Positions 1-9,317 are shown, counted from the stretch's first letter. The stretch: 64,000 nucleotides of DNA from Prochlorococcus sp. scB245a_520K10 (GCA_000634515.1 JFNU01000004.1:212092-276091); one strand, 5' to 3'. Translations and numbers: made by a program. The notes: generated by a model from the letters alone, not told the origin.

Positions 1-1
1 C

Positions 2-190
2 CTACCAGTGAAAATTATCAGAAGATCCAATTGTTAAATTTTGAGCTGAAATTTTATGGAACTTTTCATGTACCGAATCACTGAACTCCTTTTCATTTGA
101 ATAATTAACTAAGTCTAGTGGGTCGATATTTTCATCGAACCATGCATCATATTCAATATGGTTAGGTTCAGCAAAATAACTCATATTCAA
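2..190 (-). CDS. hypothetical protein (may be truncated by the window edge)
   Basis: ORF track; no recognised domain. Confidence 0.45.
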   Translation of the reverse strand: MNMSYFAEPNHIEYDAWFDENIDPLDLVNYSNEKEFSDSVHEKFHKISAQNLTIGSSDNFHW

Positions 191-325
191 TTAATAGCTA
201 TCAAAAAATATATAAACGGTACATGCGATACCAAATAAAGATTATTTTTTTATTCATGTATCCAAATTTTTAACTTGTACGCAAAGATTAGTTGCTACAA
301 ATAAGTGAGTGAAATCATTTAATCC

Positions 326-673
326 ATGTCCTCTACGTTTTATATTGTTCATCATGAATTTAAGGTAGGAAAATCTGAAAAATGGTGGGAAACAGCATAT
401 GCAGCAATGTCACCTGGTGGTGGATGGGATGATGCAGTTGCAGCTAATAAAGAAAAAGGATTTTATAACCATTCTGCAAATGCTGTAACTAAAACTGGCC
501 CTGTTTATTGTTTTTGGGAAGTAAAAGAGGGTATTTCTGCTGAGGAATTTCAGGACTTTATAGATGGACCTTCTGGTCCGGGGTTCGGACAAGATGCATT
601 GATGAATATATGTAAAACGATTGACACAGCTTTAATGAATGGACAAACACCTTATCCACCTGTCTTTTCTTGA
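326..673 (+). CDS. conserved hypothetical protein, about 115 aa
   Basis: ORF with ATG start; resembles picocyanobacterial hypotheticals; no named domain assigned. Confidence 0.75.
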   Translation: MSSTFYIVHHEFKVGKSEKWWETAYAAMSPGGGWDDAVAANKEKGFYNHSANAVTKTGPVYCFWEVKEGISAEEFQDFIDGPSGPGFGQDALMNICKTIDTALMNGQTPYPPVFS

Positions 674-784
674 TAATAGATACTTGATCCAAAATAACTA
701 GTAACTAGCTCCTTTTTTTTTATCTTGCTATATCTATATAAATACTAAGAGATGATCAAACTTTATCTCTGATCTAAAAATATT

Positions 785-1075
785 GTGGATTTAACTGAGC
801 TAATTAAGGATTACGTAGCAACAGAATTGTTATCAAGTATTGAACTCGACTTTCTTGAAGGGGAATTATGGGAAACTACTCAACATATTGCAGAAATTAA
901 TACAGTTTTTAAAGCTCCAAAAAATATATGCGAGGAATTAGGCCTAGATGAAAAATCTTGTTGGCAACTATGTTGTGCAGCTGTCCTTGACTCGTCTAGA
1001 CCATTAAAGAGTGGACAAAAAAGAGTTGATCTTTTTAAAAAATTAATTAATCAATATGAAATTAGCTATATATGA
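785..1075 (+). CDS. hypothetical protein (GTG start)
   Basis: 96-aa ORF starting at GTG 785, acidic/helical composition. Confidence 0.6.
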   Translation: MDLTELIKDYVATELLSSIELDFLEGELWETTQHIAEINTVFKAPKNICEELGLDEKSCWQLCCAAVLDSSRPLKSGQKRVDLFKKLINQYEISYI

Positions 1076-1091
1076 GGGAAGAGAAGACTTA

Positions 1092-1241
1092 ATGAAACGC
1101 TTATTACTTACTCCTTTATTAAAACGTTTTAAAAAGAGTGTTTTTTTCTCATCACTTAATCAGAATACTTGTCCTGTTTATGATGCTGAAGAAATACAAA
1201 AACAAGAACAAAAAGAATTTATTGAGAAGTTATATCCATAA
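1092..1241 (+). CDS. small hypothetical protein (MKRLLLTPLLKRFKKSVFFSSLNQNTCPVYDAEE...)
   Basis: ORF 1056..1241; the internal ATG at about 1092 avoids overlap with the upstream CDS and gives a picocyanobacterial-like small secreted/membrane N-terminus. Confidence 0.5.
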   Translation: MKRLLLTPLLKRFKKSVFFSSLNQNTCPVYDAEEIQKQEQKEFIEKLYP

Positions 1242-1262
1242 AAAAGGGCGTTAGCCACGCCC
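1240..1262 (-). terminator. Rho-independent terminator on the minus strand
   Basis: Minus strand GGGCGT-GGCTA-ACGCCC then TTTTTT: 6-bp GC-rich stem plus U-run. Confidence 0.7.
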
Positions 1263-1298
1263 AATAGAAAAGCTAGATCATCCCCATCACCCAGCCTT
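1240..1298 (-). ncRNA. candidate small RNA B (minus strand, about 60 nt)
   Basis: Intergenic; ends in the terminator at 1240-1262; AT-rich -10-like sequence (TATTTTATAAAA) just upstream on the minus strand; no ORF. Confidence 0.4.
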
Positions 1299-1346
1299 TT
1301 ATAAAATACTAGCACTACATATGGTGTTTGTAAGTAATAAAAGTGA

Positions 1347-1428
1347 ACTATTGATGGGGTTGTTTGTTTCTGTTTAATTTGTCATGATAGAAATCCCCAT
1401 CACTCAGGCTCGTAAGAGTCTTTTTTTT
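1347..1428 (+). ncRNA. candidate small RNA A (plus strand, about 80 nt)
   Basis: -10-like TAATAA at 1335-1340; 8-bp stem TGATGGGG (1352-1359)/CCCCATCA (1395-1402); then terminator hairpin AGGCTC-GTAA-GAGTCT plus T8. Confidence 0.5.
1406..1428 (+). terminator. Rho-independent terminator with GTAA (GNRA-type) tetraloop
   Basis: AGGCTC GTAA GAGTCT: 6-bp stem including one G-U, followed by a T8 run. Confidence 0.65.
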
Positions 1429-1818
1429 ATGTCTAGTTTTGGATCAGATACTCCATTTATGCTCCTTGCAAAACTTAAAGTTAAGAAAGACAAGCTTGCA
1501 GAATATTTAGAAATAGCTGATAAGACAGATAAAGCTGTTGAGGCTGAAGAACCAGGAATGCTCCACCATACTTTTGATCAAGATCCAGATGATCCTCTTC
1601 GTTTTGTATGGTCAGAAGTTTATAAGAATGATGATGCTTTACTTGCTCATTTAGCTAATCCAGCAGTTGGTGTTTATCTTGAAGCTCATGCTGAACTAGG
1701 AACTGATTTTTCTGTTGAATTTTACGGAACTGTGGGAGATAAAGTTATTGCAGCCATGAATGGAACAGGAGTTCCATATAAGATCTTTAAAACAAAATTA
1801 GGGTATAGCAGAGTTTAA
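1429..1818 (+). CDS. antibiotic biosynthesis monooxygenase (ABM)-like domain protein
   Basis: MLLAKLKVKKDKLAEYLEIADKTDKAVEAEEPGMLHHTFDQDPDDPLRFVWSEVY is ABM-like; the track start (1384) lies inside a terminator hairpin, so the true start is ATG 1429 or 1459. Confidence 0.75.
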   Translation: MSSFGSDTPFMLLAKLKVKKDKLAEYLEIADKTDKAVEAEEPGMLHHTFDQDPDDPLRFVWSEVYKNDDALLAHLANPAVGVYLEAHAELGTDFSVEFYGTVGDKVIAAMNGTGVPYKIFKTKLGYSRV

Positions 1819-2198
1819 GGTAAGAGTATTAACTAATCTGTTTGACTAAATTATCAATAAGAATCTGAGTGCTAGAGGTAACCAAAGACATATAAGAAGC
1901 ATTAGTAAAAGAGTCATAGCATGGACATTTGGAATGTATTGCGCTCTAAAAACTTTTGTCTTCATAACCTATCTTGCTTTCTTAAGCTTGATTTCTCTTC
2001 TGATAAGCAAAGCTAAAACTACAATGCACATATTCATCAGAAATACGTCTAATGGCATTTAATAAAAAAGTATCTACTTAATTAATAGCAAGATTATGGA
2101 TCTATGAATCAAGAAAGGATTATTAATATTTATTGGCTTAATAATAAGGAGTTTAAAGTTAAATTTATGCTTAAATATCTCAGTTCTTTTAATAGTAA

Positions 2199-2501
2199 AT
2201 GGCTTATTCAGAAACAAGGATAGTAATAGGTGGTTTAGCTCATGTGCCAATTCTTATTTTCATAGCCAATTTTATTAAAGGTAAGTTTGGAATTAAAACT
2301 GGATTGGCAAAAGATACTTTTGTAAAAGAAGAGCCAGTTAAAATTATTGAGGTAAAAGGCAAAGTAGTTAAAGAAGCAAAAGCAAAAGCTATAAAGGAAA
2401 TCTCAAATAAGCTGGATAGTATTGAACAAAAAGCTGATGAGGTTTTTGAGAAGGTAAAAAAAAATAAGAAAGATAAAAAGAAGAAAAAAAAGAATAACTA
2501 A
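2199..2501 (+). CDS. hypothetical protein, Lys-rich C-terminus, N-terminal hydrophobic segment
   Basis: 100-aa ORF ending KKNKKDKKKKKKNN. Confidence 0.65.
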   Translation: MAYSETRIVIGGLAHVPILIFIANFIKGKFGIKTGLAKDTFVKEEPVKIIEVKGKVVKEAKAKAIKEISNKLDSIEQKADEVFEKVKKNKKDKKKKKKNN

Positions 2502-2683
2502 ATTGAGATCGTATCAACCATCAATACATCTTGTGCTTGGATTGTATCTCTCTTATCTTCATCCTCGGAATCTTTATAAGATTCAATTTCAGCTTGAATT
2601 TTTTTCTTATAAATTCCTTTGATGTAGTCAATTTCTCTTCTTCCTTTATCAAGGATTGAGAATGGTGATCTTTTTAAGTTCAT
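2498..2683 (-). CDS. small hypothetical protein
   Basis: 61-aa ORF, convergent with the upstream CDS (4-bp overlap). Confidence 0.5.
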   Translation of the reverse strand: MNLKRSPFSILDKGRREIDYIKGIYKKKIQAEIESYKDSEDEDKRDTIQAQDVLMVDTISI

Positions 2684-2710
2684 AAATATCTCCTAATAAG
2701 TAAGTTTTAA

Positions 2711-2848
2711 TCAGTTCCAGTTTTTTTCAGATTCAATGAAGCTATCCAAGGTTTGCTGATTTTTAATTTCTTCCTCAAGAAGTTCTTCTTCTGATCTTTC
2801 TTTAATCTCAGATTTATGTTCTTCTTTTAATGTGGATTTGGTAGACAT
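2711..2848 (-). CDS. micro-protein, 45 aa (MSTKSTLKEEHKSEIKERSEEELLEEEIKNQQTLDSFIESEKNWN)
   Basis: Translated by eye from the minus strand; not in the ORF track (<60 aa); highly charged, helix-like composition; same strand and close to 2498..2683. Confidence 0.5.
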   Translation of the reverse strand: MSTKSTLKEEHKSEIKERSEEELLEEEIKNQQTLDSFIESEKNWN

Positions 2849-2975
2849 TTCTTCATCACGACTATATCTATGTTCTAACTAATCAGACTATCCATCCGAC
2901 TATTAGTTATGTACGGTTTGGGGTACTCCTATATACGGATAAAGGATCAACGATTAAATTTAAATATGGTTAAAA

Positions 2976-3080
2976 TCATTGCAAATTTCGATTAGTTTTT
3001 TTCCCTTTAAGAATCATCAGTAAAGGCAGACCAATAAGCATCAGACTTCCATCAATTAATAAAAAAGTATTCAGATTCAT
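2976..3080 (-). CDS. 34-aa putative single-span membrane micro-protein (MNLNTFLLIDGSLMLIGLPLLMILKGKKTNRNLQ)
   Basis: Minus-strand ORF whose ATG overlaps the TGA of the upstream gene (ATGA, 3077-3080); hydrophobic core followed by KGKK. Confidence 0.45.
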   Translation of the reverse strand: MNLNTFLLIDGSLMLIGLPLLMILKGKKTNRNLQ

Positions 3081-3346
3081 TTATCCATTCCTTCAGGGGC
3101 ATCCCAATTAAGGGGTATCCCTTTTTTTACTGGTTCTTTTTTAATATCAGCCATATCTTTTTTGATTTTGTTGTAGTAGGCCAACTCTTCTGGATCATCA
3201 GAACCCAGACCATAATTCATGGTCGCTGCAAGATAAATTCTGTGCATCCGGTATGACGATAGTGGCATTACTGAAGACAAGCTATTTGAAATTATAAGAT
3301 TGTTTTTATCCGCATTGCTTATCCTCACCACTAAGATTAATATCAA
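3077..3346 (-). CDS. hypothetical protein (probably starts internally near MHRIYLAATMNYGLGSDDPEEL)
   Basis: ORF track; the C-terminal half is soluble-protein-like; N-terminus uncertain. Confidence 0.6.
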   Translation of the reverse strand: MILILVVRISNADKNNLIISNSLSSVMPLSSYRMHRIYLAATMNYGLGSDDPEELAYYNKIKKDMADIKKEPVKKGIPLNWDAPEGMDK

Positions 3347-3359
3347 TCAATCCCGCGAG

Positions 3360-3431
<72 letters not shown>

Positions 3432-3440
3432 AATTTAAAG

Positions 3441-3522
3441 TGGGCCGGGTTGGATTTGAACCAACGTAGGCAGAGCCAGCGGATTTACAGTCCGCCCCCT
3501 TTAACCACTCGGGCACCGACCC
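3441..3522 (-). tRNA. tRNA-Tyr (anticodon GTA)
   Basis: Minus strand GGGTCGGTGCCCGAGTGGTTAAAGGGGGCGGACTGTAAATCCGCTGGC...GGTTCAAATCCAACCCGGCCCA; class II variable arm; anticodon loop CTGTAAA. Confidence 0.95.
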
Positions 3523-3558
3523 CCACTATTTGAACTTATCAGTTAATGGACACTTTGT

Positions 3559-4065
3559 GTGAAATTGTTTTGGTTTTTTTGTTTCTTTATAGATAGCATT
3601 TGTAAAGAAATGACTTTATTGATGATGAATATTTTATTGATAAATGGACCAAATCTAAATCTTTTGGGAACTAGAGAACCTGAAATATATGGTAATAAAA
3701 CATTGAATGATATAGAAAAAGATTTAACTAAAGTTGCTAAAGAAAAAAGTATTAATCTTGAATGTTTCCAAAGTAATCATGAAGGAGAAATAGTAGATAA
3801 AATTCAGGAGTCTGTAAAAAGTATCCAAGGAATTCTTATAAATGCTGGCGCTTTTACTCATACCTCGATTTCTATTCGTGATGCTTTAATTGGATCAAAA
3901 GTTCCGTTTGTAGAGTTGCATATTTCAAATATTTTCAATAGAGAAGATTTTCGTAAAGAATCTTTTCTTACAGATAAAGCTATAGGAATTATTAGTGGAT
4001 TCGGCATATCAAGTTATTCCTTAGCTCTTGAAGGAATCATTGGATATTTAAGTAGTAAAGATTAA
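3559..4065 (+). CDS. aroQ: 3-dehydroquinate dehydratase, type II (start probably at [12 protein letters not shown])
   Basis: [21 protein letters not shown] and [14 protein letters not shown] motifs. Confidence 0.96.
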   Translation: MKLFWFFCFFIDSICKEMTLLMMNILLINGPNLNLLGTREPEIYGNKTLNDIEKDLTKVAKEKSINLECFQSNHEGEIVDKIQESVKSIQGILINAGAFTHTSISIRDALIGSKVPFVELHISNIFNREDFRKESFLTDKAIGIISGFGISSYSLALEGIIGYLSSKD

Positions 4066-4674
4066 ATGCTAGTCGATTTTAAAAGGCCCACTTCTCATAT
4101 TAAATATTTATCCTCATTCACCTCAGATAAGTGGATAGAACTCGCATTATCTAATCCAATAGATATTCTTATTGACCATGCTCATTGTGAAAGAAAAGCA
4201 GCAGGAGTAGCTATTCAATTGATGTTTAGATATCCATCAGAACCAAATCTGGCAGAAGTTCTTAGTCCAATAGCGAGAGAGGAATTAGAGCATTTTGAAA
4301 AAATACTTTATTTTTTAAAGGATCTTGGACATTCTCTTGAGTCCTTAAAACCGCCTCCATATGGAGCTGAATTGTCCAAGAATATAAGAAAGGAAGAGCC
4401 CAATAGAATGCTTGATAGTTTCTTAATAGCAGGGCTTATTGAAGCAAGAAGTCATGAAAGATTAAGCTTGCTTGCGCTGAATTCTGAAGATAAATCGTTT
4501 AAATTTCTTTATGAGTCTCTGCTTGAGAGTGAGGCAAGACATTTTGGAGTTTACTGGAAACTAGCGCAAACTAAATTCTCTAAAAATCAAACTTTTAAAA
4601 GGTTAGAGGAATTGTCTGAAATTGAGTCAGCAATACTAGCTGAAACTTTTGTGATGCCAAGGATACATAGCTAA
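4066..4674 (+). CDS. miaE: tRNA-(ms[2]io[6]A)-hydroxylase
   Basis: Di-iron four-helix family: HCERKAAGVAIQLMFRYP, LAREELEHFE-like and EARSHERL/ESEARHFGVY motifs. Confidence 0.9.
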   Translation: MLVDFKRPTSHIKYLSSFTSDKWIELALSNPIDILIDHAHCERKAAGVAIQLMFRYPSEPNLAEVLSPIAREELEHFEKILYFLKDLGHSLESLKPPPYGAELSKNIRKEEPNRMLDSFLIAGLIEARSHERLSLLALNSEDKSFKFLYESLLESEARHFGVYWKLAQTKFSKNQTFKRLEELSEIESAILAETFVMPRIHS

Positions 4675-4690
4675 AGTTAATAAAATAAAA

Positions 4691-5446
4691 ATGATAATAA
4701 ACAAGTTTTTAAGTTTACTTAATCGATATAAAACTGATTTACCAACTTTCACCATCGTTGGTGTAGGCCCTGGAGATCCATCGCTTTTAACAATTGCTGC
4801 TGTGGAGGCAATAAAAAAAGCGAAAGTTATAGTTTTCCCAATATCAGATGATAATAAAAAGAGTTTTGCTGCAGAAATAGTCAAGAAATACACCAAATTT
4901 AAAAAAAATATACCTATCATCTTTCCAATGGCTAGGAAGGATTTTGATCCTGATGAAATATGGTCTAACGCAGTAGAAAAAATTGTGAAATTTATACAAA
5001 ATGGCGAATCAGTTGTTTTACTTTGTCTAGGAGATACCTCAATATTTGCAAGTTCTTCTAATATTTTGAGGTTAATAAAAAATAATCATGCTGAAATTAT
5101 TACCAAAACAATACCTGGTATTTCCTCTATTTCAGCAGCAGCAGCTTTGAATGATTTTGATCTTGTAAAAAAAGGCGAGACATTGATCATCAAAGAATGC
5201 CCTTCTTCAGAATCTGAATTAACAACCCTAATTAGGGAAAGTAAGGCAAATAAAACGGTATTGGCCATTATGAAAGTTGGCAAAAGATGGAATTTAGTCA
5301 GGGAAATTTTAAAAAAAGAGGATATCATCAATACATCATTAATAGCTTTAAGTGTTGGCATGCCTGATCAAATTATTCAATATGCATCACAATATAAAAA
5401 GGAATTTATGCCTTATTTTTCTTTGATTTTGATAAGGTTTGATTAA
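4691..5446 (+). CDS. cobI: precorrin-2 C20-methyltransferase
   Basis: SAM-dependent tetrapyrrole methylase: VGVGPGDPSLLTIAAVEAIKKAKVIVFP. Confidence 0.9.
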   Translation: MIINKFLSLLNRYKTDLPTFTIVGVGPGDPSLLTIAAVEAIKKAKVIVFPISDDNKKSFAAEIVKKYTKFKKNIPIIFPMARKDFDPDEIWSNAVEKIVKFIQNGESVVLLCLGDTSIFASSSNILRLIKNNHAEIITKTIPGISSISAAAALNDFDLVKKGETLIIKECPSSESELTTLIRESKANKTVLAIMKVGKRWNLVREILKKEDIINTSLIALSVGMPDQIIQYASQYKKEFMPYFSLILIRFD

Positions 5447-5931
5447 TGCATAAAAAAGAAAAATTAGTTGAAAATCAATTTACATGGCCAATATGTAAGG
5501 ATCTATTATTTCTTGTTCTCGAAGATAGGGTTAGTGATGTTTTTGTTTGTGAATTGGTTTGGGAAAGACTTTTTTATACTAGAGAAACAACTTTAAATAA
5601 TTGGGTTTCTAGCGCATTGACACCTTCTTATTGGTCAGAAAAATTTGAAAAAGCTCCTCAAATCATTTCAGAGCGATCAGCCTCAGTACATTTGACTCGA
5701 TCAATTCCAAAAGACTATAAACAGGGATTGAAAAATTTTCTTAATTTTAAAGGTTATAAGATTAATGAACTCTATCCAAGAAGAACTAGAAGAGCGACGG
5801 CAGTAAATTGGTTGATTTATTGGGCGATTGAAAATGATTGTTTTTCAAAAGATAATGGATTAATGCCAAGTCTTAGTTCACCTCCTCTTAATCCAGTAAA
5901 AGGACATTTTGGAGATCCAGAAATCAAATAA
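5446..5931 (+). CDS. DUF1823 family protein
   Basis: FTWPICKDLLFLVLEDRVSDVFVCELVWERLFY typical of the cyanobacterial DUF1823 family. Confidence 0.8.
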   Translation: MHKKEKLVENQFTWPICKDLLFLVLEDRVSDVFVCELVWERLFYTRETTLNNWVSSALTPSYWSEKFEKAPQIISERSASVHLTRSIPKDYKQGLKNFLNFKGYKINELYPRRTRRATAVNWLIYWAIENDCFSKDNGLMPSLSSPPLNPVKGHFGDPEIK

Positions 5932-6005
5932 ATTTTTTTTGGTAAGGTAAATGATTCTATTAAAGGTATAGTTGTTATAGACAATATTTTCTTTGGAGAG
6001 AAGAA

Positions 6006-7379
6006 TTGATTCTTCCAAAAATAGCAATAATCGGGAGACCTAATGTTGGTAAATCTACCTTGGTAAATCGTCTTTGCGAAAGTAATGATGCAATAGTATT
6101 TGATAAGCCTGGTGTTACAAGAGATAGAACTTATCAAAATGCTTCATGGGGTGGTAAGGAATTCCAAATAGTTGACACTGGAGGGTTAGTTTTTGATGAT
6201 GATAGTGAATTTTTACCCGAGATACGAACACAAGTTTATTTAGCCCTAGAAGAGGCTTCAATCGCTTTACTTGTGGTAGATGGGAATCAAGGGGTTACTG
6301 ATGGTGATTTATCAATAGCAAAATGGTTAAGGAACTCAAGCTGTAAAACAATTGTTGCTGTTAATAAATGTGAATCTACTAATCTGGGAATCTCTTTAGC
6401 CTCTGAGTTCTGGAAATTAGGATTGGGAGAACCTTACCCTGTTTCCGCTATTCATGGTTCAGGTACTGGCGATCTTTTAGATCTCGTTATCGATGAACTT
6501 CCCGAAAATAATATTCAGGATGAGGAAGAAAAGATAATGATGTCAATTATTGGCAGGCCAAATGTTGGTAAATCGAGTTTACTAAATTCAATCTCAGGAG
6601 AAAAAAGAGCAATTGTTAGTGATATTAGTGGAACTACAACTGATTCAATTGATATGCTTATTAAAAAAGATGATATCCAATGGAAAATTGTTGATACTGC
6701 TGGGATTAGAAGAAAGAAGAATGTTAAATATGGTACAGAATTCTTTGGTATTAATAGAGCTTTTAAATCTATAGATAGAAGTGATGTATGTGTCTTAGTT
6801 ATAGATGCTATAGATGGTGTAACTGATCAAGACCAGAAGTTGGCAGGGAGAATAGAGGAACAAGGAAGAGCTTGTATAATTGTTGTTAATAAATGGGATC
6901 TTGTAGAAAAAAATAGTTCTACAATTTATCAAGTAGAAAAAGAACTCAGATCTAAACTTTATTTTTTACATTGGTCAAAAATGATTTTTATATCTGCCCT
7001 AACGGGGCAAAGAGTTGATAATATTTTTGAGCATGCTCTTAATGCTGTAAATCAACATAGAAGAAGAGTTACAACATCCGTTGTGAATGAAGTGCTAAAA
7101 GAATCTATTAGTTGGAAGAGTCCTCCAACGAAAAGAAGCGGCAAGCAAGGTAGACTTTATTACGGTACTCAAGTAAAGAGTAAACCTCCCACTTTTACTC
7201 TTTTTGTAAACGACCCAAAATTATTTGGAATAACTTACAGAAGATATATTGAAAAACAAATTAGATTAAATTTAGGGTTTGAAGGCACACCTCTAATTTT
7301 GTTGTGGAGGGGTAAACAGCAAAGAGCATTAAATAAAGAAGTCGAAAGGGAAAATATTGAGTTAATTCAAAAAGATTAA
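6006..7379 (+). CDS. der: ribosome-associated GTPase Der/EngA
   Basis: Two G domains ([10 protein letters not shown] and [10 protein letters not shown]), NKWD, KH-like C-terminus; TTG-type start. Confidence 0.97.
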   Translation: MILPKIAIIGRPNVGKSTLVNRLCESNDAIVFDKPGVTRDRTYQNASWGGKEFQIVDTGGLVFDDDSEFLPEIRTQVYLALEEASIALLVVDGNQGVTDGDLSIAKWLRNSSCKTIVAVNKCESTNLGISLASEFWKLGLGEPYPVSAIHGSGTGDLLDLVIDELPENNIQDEEEKIMMSIIGRPNVGKSSLLNSISGEKRAIVSDISGTTTDSIDMLIKKDDIQWKIVDTAGIRRKKNVKYGTEFFGINRAFKSIDRSDVCVLVIDAIDGVTDQDQKLAGRIEEQGRACIIVVNKWDLVEKNSSTIYQVEKELRSKLYFLHWSKMIFISALTGQRVDNIFEHALNAVNQHRRRVTTSVVNEVLKESISWKSPPTKRSGKQGRLYYGTQVKSKPPTFTLFVNDPKLFGITYRRYIEKQIRLNLGFEGTPLILLWRGKQQRALNKEVERENIELIQKD

Positions 7380-8293
7380 TGAATATACTAACCAAATTTT
7401 CTGTTGGGCAATACGTTTCCGGTAGTAGAAGTTGGCTAAGAATTATAGATAGTAGATTAAAAATAATCATAGTAATGATATTTCTAATCACTCCAATATG
7501 GGCAGGCCCTATATGGAGATTGAGTTTAGTTGGTTGTTTACTATTGGTTACTTTTATAAGTTTATTGCCATCAAGAGTATGGTGGCGTTCAATGTGTATT
7601 CTCTTATGCTTATCATTGTTAATTGGATGTTTATCAATGCTTGCATCTTCTGATATTCAATCTCTGGATAGCTATTTAAGAAATCCCAAAGAATTACAAG
7701 TGGTAGTTGAAAACCATAAGGAATGGAACATTTTGCAAATTCCTTCACAGAAGATATGGTTTATAAATTTTGGTCCCTACAACCTATCAAGAAATGCCTT
7801 TCAATTAGGAATAAAAACCTCCACCTTGATATTTACTGTCATTCATAGTGTTAATTTGATGCTATTAACTACATTACAAGAAGATATTGTATGGGCGATA
7901 AGTTGGTTTCTTTCCCCATTAAGAAAAATCGGATTACCACTTAATAAGTGGCTTTTTCAGTTATTAATTGCGTTACGTTTTATTCCATTAGTGCAGGAAG
8001 AATTGCAAAATATAATTAAATCAGTGTCAGTAAGATCAATAAATTTTCGAAATTTAGGATTTAAGAAATCCTTTAATGTCTTGTTAATTTTGGTAGAAAG
8101 ATTATTTCAAAATATATTTCTGAGAATCGACCAAGGCGCAGAATCATTATTCTCTAAGAAAAAAATTATTATAAAAACTAATAGATTCAGAACTATTTAT
8201 CCCTCGAAATCTCTATATGTAATTGTTAATACATTATCGATATTTTTTATTTGCATAGCAATTTTCCTGAGAAAACTGTATGGTGCATTATAA
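7379..8293 (+). CDS. CbiQ/EcfT-family energy-coupling factor transmembrane protein
   Basis: Multi-span protein with a RFIPLVQEELQNIIKSVSVRSI EcfT-type coupling motif. Confidence 0.8.
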   Translation: MNILTKFSVGQYVSGSRSWLRIIDSRLKIIIVMIFLITPIWAGPIWRLSLVGCLLLVTFISLLPSRVWWRSMCILLCLSLLIGCLSMLASSDIQSLDSYLRNPKELQVVVENHKEWNILQIPSQKIWFINFGPYNLSRNAFQLGIKTSTLIFTVIHSVNLMLLTTLQEDIVWAISWFLSPLRKIGLPLNKWLFQLLIALRFIPLVQEELQNIIKSVSVRSINFRNLGFKKSFNVLLILVERLFQNIFLRIDQGAESLFSKKKIIIKTNRFRTIYPSKSLYVIVNTLSIFFICIAIFLRKLYGAL

Positions 8294-8311
8294 ATAACAC
8301 AATATTTAAGT

Positions 8312-8578
8312 TTGAGTTCCGAGCGTTATTTAAACCATCCAACATTTGGAATGTTGTATCAAGTCTCTCCTGGAAATGATGGGAGAGATATTTATGCGAC
8401 TTTATACGCACAAAAAATGTTTTTTTTGGTAGAAATTAGGCAGAGAGAAGTTTTTTTTGAAGTTATACCTTATCTTGACGCACGAAATCAGGCCGAATTG
8501 AGCCTTCAAAGAGCTAGACGAAAAGCATCTGAAGATCTTCCGAAATGGGAGAATTTATTCACACAAACTTTCTTGTAA
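8312..8578 (+). CDS. pipX: PipX, PII/NtcA-interacting co-activator (TTG start)
   Basis: YLNHPTFGMLYQVSP...IYATLYAQKMFFLVEI...YLDARNQAELSLQRARRKA; directly upstream of a YggS-family gene as in cyanobacterial pipXY. Confidence 0.93.
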   Translation: MSSERYLNHPTFGMLYQVSPGNDGRDIYATLYAQKMFFLVEIRQREVFFEVIPYLDARNQAELSLQRARRKASEDLPKWENLFTQTFL

Positions 8579-8581
8579 AAG

Positions 8582-9217
8582 GTGAACCCTTCAAATTATT
8601 TAAAAATAAAAAATCAAATTCCATCAAATGTAAATATACTTGCTGTAAGTAAAGGTTTTAAAAGTCAAGAAATCAAGACTATTCAAAATATAGGTCAGAA
8701 TGATTTTGGTGAGAGTAAGTTTCAAGAGGCTTTTGAGAAGCAATTGATATTAAAAGATCTTAAACAAATAAATTGGCACTTTATTGGAAGAATACAAAGT
8801 AATAAAATAAGGAAGATTGTACAAAATTTTAAATACATTCACTCAGTAGATTCATTTGAAAAGTTGCAAAAGATTTCTATTATTTCATATGAAGAGAAGA
8901 AAAATCCATTTATAATGTTGCAGGTTAAGTTAAGTGATGACCCTTCTAAAGGGGGTTTTAGACCTGAACTTTTAATATCGAAGTGGAGAGAAATACAAGA
9001 ATTGAAAAACATTACATTAAAGGGTTTAATGACTATTAATCCCAGAGGACTTAGCTCCAAGGAAAATTCAGAATTGTTTAAAAAATGTCGTTCTCTAGCT
9101 GATTCACTTCAACTTCCAGATTGTTCAATGGGAATGTCAGGGGATTGGGAGGAGGCTATTGATTCTGGATCAACCTGGTTAAGATTAGGCTCATTAATTT
9201 TTGGAGATAGATCCTAA
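8582..9217 (+). CDS. pipY: YggS-family PLP-binding protein (PipY)
   Basis: LAVSKGFKSQEI, GESKFQEA, WHFIGRIQSNKIRKI, MGMSGDWEEAIDSGSTWLRLGSLIFG. Confidence 0.93.
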   Translation: MNPSNYLKIKNQIPSNVNILAVSKGFKSQEIKTIQNIGQNDFGESKFQEAFEKQLILKDLKQINWHFIGRIQSNKIRKIVQNFKYIHSVDSFEKLQKISIISYEEKKNPFIMLQVKLSDDPSKGGFRPELLISKWREIQELKNITLKGLMTINPRGLSSKENSELFKKCRSLADSLQLPDCSMGMSGDWEEAIDSGSTWLRLGSLIFGDRS

Positions 9218-9317
9218 TTATTTATTTATTTATAAAAATCTTATCTATAAACTTGCAGTAAAGAACAAGTAACGTTATCTAGGTATAGGTAGTTTATTCA
9301 TTTAAAAAATGGATCTA

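Noticed and set aside
1819-2198. Long gap checked for an RNA gene or pseudogene
   Set aside because: Only very short ORFs (20-31 aa) and no convincing hairpin/terminator or decayed homolog seen.
2104-2223. 39-aa ORF MNQERIINIYWLNNKEFKVKFMLKYLSSFNSKWLIQKQG
   Set aside because: Overlaps the start of the better ORF 2199..2501; composition is as expected of AT-rich noise.
4636-4920. Minus-strand ORF opposite cobI
   Set aside because: Antisense to a confident CDS with no recognisable domain. The same reasoning applies to 5086..5361, 5817..6137, 7261..7491, 8839..9060, 14356..14565, 19925..20203, 34366..34638, 43290..43562 and 63279..63470.
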